From DASYQV01 sp036005125 (GTDB lineage Bacteria; Acidobacteriota; Vicinamibacteria; Vicinamibacterales; UBA2999), in assembly GCA_036005125.1 (NCBI GenBank), contig DASYQV010000370.1:1-22319 (forward strand): DNA of 22,319 nt, in the 5' to 3' direction. The notes under the pieces are model-generated. The model was not told the DNA's origin and made no database searches. It was given only the letters and a program-made list of their open reading frames with translations. This document shows positions 6,946 to 13,872 of this stretch, piece by piece. The position numbers were made by a program, and so were the translations under genes. How positions within the stretch are numbered: position 1 is the first letter of the stretch; each line of letters opens with the position of its first letter.

Positions 6946-9096
6946 ATGGACACAGCGATACCGCGCGCACGATTCGGCAATCTGCGGACGCAGGTCGTCC
7001 TGCTCGTCCTCATCGCCGTCGTTCCGGCCATCGTGCTGGCCGCCGTGATGAGCGTGCGGCAGCGCCAGCGCGAGCTCATGATCGTGCGCGAGCAGGTTGT
7101 CCGGCTGGCCCGGGGTGCGGCGGCCGGCCACGGATCCGGCGTCGAGACGGCCAGTGATTTCGAATGGCTGGAACGCCTGACCGCGTCCTCGATACTGCCG
7201 TCCGACGCCAGGCTGACCCTCGTCGACGCGCGAGGACTGGTGCGGTACCGGCATCCTTCAGACCCCAAGGTCGCCATCGGGCAGCCGTTTGAAGCGCCGC
7301 GTGCCGGCGACGTGCATCCGAGGGTGGAAAACGTCGACCGCGCGGACGGCCGGGCGCTGCGCGCGATAGCGCCGATCGGTCCAGACGGTCAGAGTGGATT
7401 CGTGGTCGTCGAGCGGCCGGTGGCGGTCATATTGGCCGATGCGAACCGCCAGCTCGGCTTCGAGCTGGTGGCGCTCGGGCTCATAGCCGCCGTATGCGCC
7501 TTCGTCGCGCGACGGATGGCCGCGTCGATCCAGCATCAGCAGGATCAGCTGCGCGAAGCGGAAACGAGCGTGCGGGTTCTCGTCGATCAGTCGATCGTCG
7601 GGGTGTACGTCCTCGACGCGGATCGAATCGTCTACTGCAATGAAGCGTTCGCGCGCGCGTTCGGACGCTCCGTCGACGAGGTGCTCCGCTGCCGGCCCGT
7701 CGATCTCGTGCATCCCGACGACCAGACGGTGGTCGTCACGAGCATCGCCACGCGTATTGCAGGCGAGTTCGACGCGCTGCACTACACGTTCCGCGGTCAG
7801 CATCCGGACGGCACGACCGGCTGGTGCGAGGTCTACGGACGACGCATCGAGTACCGCGGACGGCCGGCGCTGCTCGGGGCACTGCTCGACGTCACCGAAC
7901 ACCGCCGCGCCGAGGAAGCGCGCGAGGAGAGCGAGCTGCATCTCCAGCAGGTGCAGCGCCTCGAGGCAATCGGCCGGCTTGCCGGCGGCATCGCCCACGA
8001 CTTCAACAATCTGTTGCTCGTGATCAACGGCCACGCCGAAGCGCTGCGCGACGCGCTCGACGACACCAGCCATTCGCGGAACGACGTGGAGACGATTCTC
8101 AGGGCGGCCGATCGCGCCGCGTCGCTGACACGCCAGCTCCTGGCGTTCAGCCGCAAGCAGCAGCTCTGCCTCCGCCCGATCGACCTGAACGCGACCGTCA
8201 CGAGCACGAGCGCCATGCTCCGCCGGGTCATCGGCGAAGACATCACGCTGCATACCGTCCTCGCATCCGATCTGCCCGCGGTGACGGCCGACGTCACGCA
8301 GCTCGAGCAGGTGCTGATGAACCTGGCGGTCAACGCGCGCGACGCGATGCCGGGCGGCGGCGTGTTGACGATCGAGACCGCGAGCGTGTATCTGGACGAC
8401 TCCTACGCGGCAACCCACGTCGGCGTCAAGGCGGGACATTACGCGCGCCTCGCAGTGAGCGACACCGGCACGGGTATGGACGCGGCGACGGTCGCGCGCG
8501 TGTTCGAGCCGTTCTTCACCACGAAGGAAAAGGGACGCGGCACGGGCCTGGGCCTGTCGACCGTCTACGGCATCGTGAAGCAGAGCGGCGGCAACATCTG
8601 GGTGTACTCGGAGCCGGGCTGTGGAACGACCTTCAAGGTCTACCTGCCTCTCACGGGCGACGAGGCCGACCTCGTCGCGGCCCCCGCACTGGTGCCGGTC
8701 ACCGGCGGCGCCGAGACGATTCTCCTCGTCGAGGACGAAGATGCGGTCCGCGACCTGCTCGCCGACATGCTGAAGCAGCTCGGCTACGACGTGCTCACGG
8801 CGGCCCATGGCGACGCGGCGCTGGCCGTGGCGCGGCGCTATCCGAGTCGTATCGACCTGATGCTGTCTGACGTGATCATGCCGGGCCTGATGCACGGTCC
8901 GGATGTATACGCTAGGCTCGCGCCCGAGCGCCCGGATATGAAGGTGATTTTCATGTCGGGCTACACCGATCATGCGGCCCTGCACAGCAACCTGATCGAG
9001 GCGGGCAGCACGTTCCTGGGCAAGCCGTTTACGCGCGCCGATCTGGCTGCGCGGGTGCGGTCGGTGCTCGATTCGGAAGCGCTCGTGACGGCTTGA
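6946..9096 (+). CDS. Hybrid histidine kinase 3 (short periplasmic sensor, PAS, HisKA, HATPase, receiver)
   Basis: 716 residues, ATG two bases after the previous stop. The N-terminus again has the family segment FGNLRTQV followed by TM1 (about 15-37). A roughly 130-residue extracytoplasmic part (38-168) is about half the size of kinase 2's and resembles a single CACHE/PAS-like sensor. TM2 is about 171-188 and runs straight into a coiled coil without a recognisable HAMP. PAS spans 205-325, HisKA has His351 in GGIAHDFNNLL, HATPase boxes lie at 458-468 (MNLAVNARDAM), 505-512 (SDTGTGMD) and 531-538, and the receiver (591-708) has Asp642 and Lys693. The receiver has one extra residue after IMPGL (IMPGLMHGPDV) relative to the paralogues. 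It ends the contiguous kinase block; a gap of about 285 bases with several hairpins follows. Confidence 0.93.
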   Translation: MDTAIPRARFGNLRTQVVLLVLIAVVPAIVLAAVMSVRQRQRELMIVREQVVRLARGAAAGHGSGVETASDFEWLERLTASSILPSDARLTLVDARGLVRYRHPSDPKVAIGQPFEAPRAGDVHPRVENVDRADGRALRAIAPIGPDGQSGFVVVERPVAVILADANRQLGFELVALGLIAAVCAFVARRMAASIQHQQDQLREAETSVRVLVDQSIVGVYVLDADRIVYCNEAFARAFGRSVDEVLRCRPVDLVHPDDQTVVVTSIATRIAGEFDALHYTFRGQHPDGTTGWCEVYGRRIEYRGRPALLGALLDVTEHRRAEEAREESELHLQQVQRLEAIGRLAGGIAHDFNNLLLVINGHAEALRDALDDTSHSRNDVETILRAADRAASLTRQLLAFSRKQQLCLRPIDLNATVTSTSAMLRRVIGEDITLHTVLASDLPAVTADVTQLEQVLMNLAVNARDAMPGGGVLTIETASVYLDDSYAATHVGVKAGHYARLAVSDTGTGMDAATVARVFEPFFTTKEKGRGTGLGLSTVYGIVKQSGGNIWVYSEPGCGTTFKVYLPLTGDEADLVAAPALVPVTGGAETILLVEDEDAVRDLLADMLKQLGYDVLTAAHGDAALAVARRYPSRIDLMLSDVIMPGLMHGPDVYARLAPERPDMKVIFMSGYTDHAALHSNLIEAGSTFLGKPFTRADLAARVRSVLDSEALVTA

Positions 9097-9381
9097 GACA
9101 TGTCGGCTCGGGACTCGAGCCTCGGGTCCCGAGCCCGAATGTGGTGACGGCCTACCGACCCCGGTACGTAGGCCGCATCTTTTAGACGCGGCTCAACGCC
9201 GGGTCTAAAGACGCGGCCTACGCACGGCACCGTGACGGCCCGCCGACCGCAGTGACGGCATTCCGGCCGGGTTTTCGGGCGGAGCTGTGCGGATCTGGCG
9301 TGTTTCTGCACACTGAGCTCAGGCATGCCGGTTGCGAGGTCGCGACTGGATACCGGTGGGCCCCCGGTATGCCTTTCCCGA
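9097..9381. other. Non-coding gap between kinases 3 and 4, rich in short inverted repeats
   Basis: I see no convincing gene here. The gap carries at least four perfect inverted pairs: GGCTCGGGAC (9105-9114) with GTCCCGAGCC (9126-9135); GGCCTAC (9149-9155) with GTAGGCC (9168-9174); CGTAGGCCGC (9167-9176) with GCGGCCTACG (9212-9221); TTTAGAC (9181-9187) with GTCTAAA (9203-9209). The first hairpin could act as a terminator for the upstream kinase operon, but no T-run follows it. The rest look like a small nested palindromic element. A promoter for kinase 4 would have to lie here; I could not identify one with confidence. Confidence 0.7.
9105..9135. terminator. 10-bp stem hairpin downstream of kinase 3 (possible terminator, no T-run)
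   Basis: GGCTCGGGAC and GTCCCGAGCC form a perfect 10-bp stem around an 11-base loop, starting eight bases after the TGA of kinase 3. Position and stability suit a transcription end or 3' protective hairpin. The missing T-run means intrinsic termination is not shown by sequence. Confidence 0.4.
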
Positions 9382-12048
9382 ATGTCTCTCGCGAACCTTC
9401 GTAGCCAGGTGTTACTGGCCGTGCTGCTTGGCGTCCTGCCGGCGATGGGGGTGGCGGTTGCCACGAGCCTGAAGCAGCGTAGCGCCACGGAGGAAGAGAT
9501 CCGCCTGGATCTCCACCGGCTTGCCCTCGCGGCTCATCATCGTTACTACCTCGGGCCGGCGCACCAACCGGTTGGGCCCTCGACCGGCGCGCCTCAACGC
9601 GTCGAGTTCGACAGCGTCGACGATCTCATCCAGTCAGCACGGCTGCTCGGACCCATCTCGCTCACGGTCGTCGATCCGAACGGAATCGTCCTGTTCCGGT
9701 ATCCCCCGTCGATGGTGCAGCCCGGGCATGACCTGCCGGAGCGCTTTCTGCTGCCGTTCATCCGCAGCCGCCAGGACCAGACGATCGAGCACGCGGACCC
9801 GGCGCTCGGTCGAGTCATGTACTCGATCGCGCCACTCGATCGCTCGAGAGGCCACGACTCGGCGCTCATCCTGGCGTTGCCGATCACCGCGTCGCTCGCG
9901 GCCGCTGATCGGTGGCTGGCGATCGAGCTCGGCGCCATGGCGCTGGCCGGCATCCTCTCACTCGTGGTCGCGACAACCGTGCTGCACCGCTTCACGCTGC
10001 ACCCTCTCAGACGCCTGCTGGAGACGACAGCGCGGCTTGGCACCGGCGACCTGGGCGCGCGCACGGGACTCGACGACGCGCGCGGTGAGGTCGGCCTCCT
10101 CGCGCATGCGTTTGACGGAATGGCGACATCGCTGCAGGACAGGGACGAGAAGCTGAGCCACGCCGAAATACGCGTGCGCGCACTTCTCGACCAATCGATT
10201 GCGGGCGTCTACGTCATCGATCACGAGCGCGTGCTGTACGTCAACGAAGCGTTCGCCCGCATCTTCGGCCGCACGACGCAGGATCTGATGGAGCATGGGC
10301 CGATGCTGGACCTCGTGCACCCGGACGACCGCGCCCGCGTGGCCGCCAACATCGGGAAGCGTCTTGCCGGCGAGGTTGACGCGCTTCACTATACGTTCCG
10401 CGGCCTTCGCGCCGACGGTGAGACGGTGTGGTGCGAGGTGTTCGGCCGTCGAATCGAGTACGAGGGCCGGCCGGCGATTCTCGGCACGCTGCTCGACGTG
10501 ACGGAGCATCGACGCGCCGAGCAGTGGCTGCGCGAGAGCGAGGCCCATCTGCGCGCGATCGTCGAGGCGGCACCGATCGGCATGGCCGTCATCGACGAGC
10601 GGGGACACTTCGCGGAGACCAACGAGCGCCTGCGCGCCATGCTTGGCTACACGCGCGACGAACTGCGTGGCCGGTCGGTCACCGCCATCACCCACGAAGA
10701 CGACGTGGCCACGAGCCGGGCGCTCTTCTGCGAGCTGCTCGAGGGCAAGCGCGACTGGTACGAGCTCGAAAAGCGGTACCGTCGTCGCGACGGCCTGGTG
10801 TTCGACGCCCGCGTGACCGTGGCGCTCGTCAAGACCGACGGGTGCGAGCCGCGCGCCGTGGCGATGATCGAGGACGTCACGGGCCGCCACGCCCTCGAGG
10901 CGCAACTGCTCCAGTCGCAGAAGATGGAGGCCATCGGACGGCTGGCTGGCGGCCTGGCGCATGATTTCAACAACCTGCTGATGGTGATCAGCGGTCACGC
11001 GGACGCGCTCGTGGAGGGTCTGCCGCCCGGCATGCGTCTTTGGCGCGACGCCGATCAGGTCCGCAACTCGGCGCAGCGCGCCGCCGCCCTCACGCGGCAG
11101 CTGCTCGCGTTCAGCCGAAAACAACAGCTCAAGCTCGGGCCGGTGGATCTGAACGGCGTCGTCACGCATACGGCCGAACTGCTCCGGCGACTCATTGGCG
11201 AGGACGTCGTGCTGCGCACGAAGACCGCGCCCGACCTCGCAACGGTGCGCGTGGACCAGGCGCAGCTCGAGCAGGTGTTCATGAATCTCGTCGTCAACGC
11301 GCGTGACGCGATGCCGGCTGGCGGGGCGCTGACGATCGAGACCGCGAACGTCGACGTCGACGAGTCGCTCGCCTCGCGGCTTGGCCTGCGTCCGGGACCG
11401 TACATCGTCCTCCGGGTCACCGACACGGGCTGCGGCATGGACGCGGCAACGCAGGCGCGCATCTTCGAGCCGTTCTTCACGACCAAGGAGCAGGGCCGTG
11501 GCACCGGCCTGGGGCTGTCGACCGTCTACGGCATCGTGTGCCAGTGCGAGGGCGCCGTCGGCGTACACAGCCAGCCCGGTGTCGGCACGACGTTCACGAT
11601 TTACCTGCCGCGCCTCGAGGCCCGGCCGGTCGAGCCGCCGCCCGTTGTCCAGGAGTCGCCGGTTGCCCTCGCCAGCGGGACCATCCTGCTCGTCGAAGAC
11701 GAGGCAGACGTGCGCGATCTGCTGACGGACGTGCTCGAGCGCACCGGCTATACGGTGCTGCCGGCGCTCACCGGCGGCGATGCCGTCCGGGTGGCGGCGC
11801 TGCACGACGGTCCGATCGACGCGATGCTCTCGGACGTGGTGATGCCCGGCATGAGCGGTCCGGAAGCGTGGGCCAAGATTGCTCCGGATCGACCGGAGAT
11901 GCAGGTCGTCTTCATGTCCGGCTATGCCGAACATGGCTCGCTGCAGGCGCATCTCGTCCGTGCGCCCGCGGCGTTTCTCAACAAACCGTTCAGCCGGTCC
12001 GAGCTCGCCTCGACGCTCCACTCCGTGCTGGCAATGAAAGGTGCTTGA
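9382..12048 (+). CDS. Hybrid histidine kinase 4 (periplasmic sensor, HAMP, two PAS, HisKA, HATPase, receiver)
   Basis: I start it at ATG 9382 because the next residues, SLANLRSQV, align with the N-termini of kinases 2 and 3; an upstream ATG at 9325 would add 19 residues of low-complexity leader. 888 residues: TM1 about 8-28, extracytoplasmic sensor 30-175, TM2 about 181-203, HAMP 204-258, PAS-A 263-380, PAS-B 385-503, HisKA His527 in GGLAHDFNNLL, HATPase boxes at 634-644 (MNLVVNARDAM), 680-687 and 708-714, receiver 767-885 with Asp818 and Lys868 (NKPF, where the paralogues have GKPF). PAS-A is very like the single PAS of kinase 3; PAS-B is very like the single PAS of kinase 2. One nucleotide separates its stop from the ATG of the diguanylate cyclase, so it probably shares an mRNA with that output gene. 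Confidence 0.93.
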   Translation: MSLANLRSQVLLAVLLGVLPAMGVAVATSLKQRSATEEEIRLDLHRLALAAHHRYYLGPAHQPVGPSTGAPQRVEFDSVDDLIQSARLLGPISLTVVDPNGIVLFRYPPSMVQPGHDLPERFLLPFIRSRQDQTIEHADPALGRVMYSIAPLDRSRGHDSALILALPITASLAAADRWLAIELGAMALAGILSLVVATTVLHRFTLHPLRRLLETTARLGTGDLGARTGLDDARGEVGLLAHAFDGMATSLQDRDEKLSHAEIRVRALLDQSIAGVYVIDHERVLYVNEAFARIFGRTTQDLMEHGPMLDLVHPDDRARVAANIGKRLAGEVDALHYTFRGLRADGETVWCEVFGRRIEYEGRPAILGTLLDVTEHRRAEQWLRESEAHLRAIVEAAPIGMAVIDERGHFAETNERLRAMLGYTRDELRGRSVTAITHEDDVATSRALFCELLEGKRDWYELEKRYRRRDGLVFDARVTVALVKTDGCEPRAVAMIEDVTGRHALEAQLLQSQKMEAIGRLAGGLAHDFNNLLMVISGHADALVEGLPPGMRLWRDADQVRNSAQRAAALTRQLLAFSRKQQLKLGPVDLNGVVTHTAELLRRLIGEDVVLRTKTAPDLATVRVDQAQLEQVFMNLVVNARDAMPAGGALTIETANVDVDESLASRLGLRPGPYIVLRVTDTGCGMDAATQARIFEPFFTTKEQGRGTGLGLSTVYGIVCQCEGAVGVHSQPGVGTTFTIYLPRLEARPVEPPPVVQESPVALASGTILLVEDEADVRDLLTDVLERTGYTVLPALTGGDAVRVAALHDGPIDAMLSDVVMPGMSGPEAWAKIAPDRPEMQVVFMSGYAEHGSLQAHLVRAPAAFLNKPFSRSELASTLHSVLAMKGA

Positions 12049-12049
12049 C

Positions 12050-13696
12050 ATGGACGCGGTGTGGAATCACGCGACGCCGGCGGAAGCGCGCGGTCAATAC
12101 GTCCGGAGCAACATGGACCGGATCGAGCGCATGATCCGTCTGCTGGATCGCCTTGCGGTCAGCGACGGCGACACGCGCGGCGTCAAGGACCTCGTCTTCC
12201 ATTTCCAGCAGCTGCGCACCACCGCCCCGGGCTACGGCTTCGACAGCGTCGCAAGCATGGCGGGCCGCGGCGAACGCGACTGCATTGCCCTGCGCGACGG
12301 CCGCGCCCGGGTCGACACGAACGGCATCGTGGCCCTGCGGACCCTCGTGGAAGCCATGCGTCGCGAGCTCGAGAAAAACCCCGCAACGCCGGAGGAGCCG
12401 GCGGCTAATCCGTGGTGGTGCGTCGGGCGGAAGGGAGCTGAAGCGCCGGAATTCGATCTGCTCGTGGTCGACGAGACGCCCGAGCTGGCGGACATGCTCG
12501 AGCGGCGATTCCGCAAGGAGCGGTTCGTGGTACGTCGCGCGGCGACCGCGAAAGACGCCAAGTCCGCCGCGGATCGCGTCACCCCAGACGTGCTGGTTGT
12601 CGACGTCGGCCTGAAGGACGGTGAGGGCCATGATGTCGTGCGCGAGGTCCGGTCCGCCCGGGCCGGGGATCAGGTCCTCGTGATCGCGACGAGCGGGCAC
12701 AACACGTTTGTCGACCGGATCCACGCGGTCCGGAGCGGCGCTGATGTGTACTTCGAGAAGCCGCTCGACATGGAGATGCTCTGCGGGCGGATCCAGGAGG
12801 TTGCGAACGCCGGCCGCGCGGCCGCGCGGATTCTGTGCGTGTCGGACGACCCGAATCATTCGCCTCGCGTGCGGAATGCCCTCGAGCCCGCGGGTTTCGA
12901 GGTCACGATCTGCGAGAACGCGGAGCACTACGAGGCGATGCTCGCCTCGATCCGACCGGATGCTCTGCTGCTCGACGTGCGGCGCTCCGAGATGTCGAAT
13001 CTCGAGTTGACGCGTTACCTGCGACTCGACTCCCGGTACCAGGCGCTGCCGATCCTTCTTCTCACCGATGACGGCGACCTCAAGGCACGGGTCGAGATGG
13101 CGCGCGCGGGCGCGGACGAATGCCTGGTCAAGCCCGTCGCGCCGCAACTGCTGGTCGAGATGCTGCGCAGCCGCGTGGCGCGCGCGAGGACAGTGCTCAG
13201 CCAGCTTCGCCGTGACGGCCTCACGAGGGCACTGACGATGTCCGAGTTCGTCGACCGCGTGGACCGGGAAATCACGCGGCTGGTGCGCGAGCCGAACCGG
13301 ACGGCCGCGCTCGTGATGATCGACGTCGATCATCTCAAGCAGGTGAACGAGGCGTACGGTCACCCCACGGGCGACCAGGTGCTTCGATCGCTGTCGACGC
13401 TCGTCCGCCGCCTGCTGAGAAAGTCCGATCTCATGGGCCGCTACGGCGGCGAGGAGTTCGCCGTGTTCCTCGACCGCATCGATGAGACGAACGCGCAGCG
13501 GGTGAGCGAAAAGCTCCTGGCCGAGTTCTCCCGTCTGAAACACCTGACTGCGGACGGCCGCGAGTTCCAGGTGACCTTCAGCGCCGGTGTCGCCATGTTC
13601 CAGAACCGCATGGACGTCACCGCCTGGCTGACAACGGCCGACAGGGCGCTCTATACGGCCAAATCGTCGGGTCGAGCGCGCGTGATGATGGCGTGA
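12050..13696 (+). CDS. Response regulator diguanylate cyclase (degenerate Hpt-like N-terminus, two receivers, GGDEF)
   Basis: 548 residues from ATG 12050, with AAAGG at 12037-12041 and 8 nt spacing. Residues 15-108 are helical and look like a decayed Hpt domain: LRTTAPGYG at 55-63 matches the LKGSAxxxG part, but the usual His position is Gln and a His lies at 51. Receiver 1 (135-250) has Asp185 and Lys237. Receiver 2 (260-378) has Asp309 and Lys361. The GGDEF domain (385-548) has the metal/substrate segment MIDVDHLKQVNEAYGH, an intact GGEEF active site at 466-470 and an RxxD inhibitory site (RKSD, 457-460). It should therefore make cyclic di-GMP and be feedback-inhibited by it. Two receivers before GGDEF recall PleD, although there receiver 2 is degenerate and here both keep the key residues. 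It is the only enzymatic second-messenger output in the window and is coupled to kinase 4. Confidence 0.93.
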   Translation: MDAVWNHATPAEARGQYVRSNMDRIERMIRLLDRLAVSDGDTRGVKDLVFHFQQLRTTAPGYGFDSVASMAGRGERDCIALRDGRARVDTNGIVALRTLVEAMRRELEKNPATPEEPAANPWWCVGRKGAEAPEFDLLVVDETPELADMLERRFRKERFVVRRAATAKDAKSAADRVTPDVLVVDVGLKDGEGHDVVREVRSARAGDQVLVIATSGHNTFVDRIHAVRSGADVYFEKPLDMEMLCGRIQEVANAGRAAARILCVSDDPNHSPRVRNALEPAGFEVTICENAEHYEAMLASIRPDALLLDVRRSEMSNLELTRYLRLDSRYQALPILLLTDDGDLKARVEMARAGADECLVKPVAPQLLVEMLRSRVARARTVLSQLRRDGLTRALTMSEFVDRVDREITRLVREPNRTAALVMIDVDHLKQVNEAYGHPTGDQVLRSLSTLVRRLLRKSDLMGRYGGEEFAVFLDRIDETNAQRVSEKLLAEFSRLKHLTADGREFQVTFSAGVAMFQNRMDVTAWLTTADRALYTAKSSGRARVMMA

Positions 13697-13705
13697 CGTT
13701 CCTTG

Positions 13706-13810
13706 TAGGCATCAGGGATCAGGCCTCAGGGATCAGGGCTGTCTCAGGCATCAGTCAGGCCTGGGGCCTTGGACAGCCCTGATCCCTGAGGCCTGATCCC
13801 TGATGCCTAG
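13706..13810. repeat. Palindromic heptad-repeat island 3, perfect 38-bp inverted repeat
   Basis: Left arm 13706-13743 and right arm 13772-13809 are exact reverse complements over 38 bases, separated by 28 bases that contain further CAGGCAT and CAGTCAG units. The arms are made of CAGGCAT, CAGGGAT, CAGGCCT and CAGGGCT heptads ending in GGGCTGTC, the same core as islands 1 and 2. It sits 10 bases after the diguanylate cyclase stop and before the che operon, where such a stable hairpin could separate the two transcription units. Confidence 0.93.
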
Positions 13811-13872
13811 AGGATCGCATTGAAGTTCTCCTCGCCCCTGTCGATTTCTCCCTTACAGACCCAGGTAGAGCC

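Noticed and set aside
9958..12051. Very long open frame (697 codons) on the minus strand opposite kinase 4
   Set aside because: Its translation is Arg/His/Gly-rich with no family pattern, and the plus strand here encodes a complete kinase with all motifs. GC-rich codon bias keeps antisense frames open.
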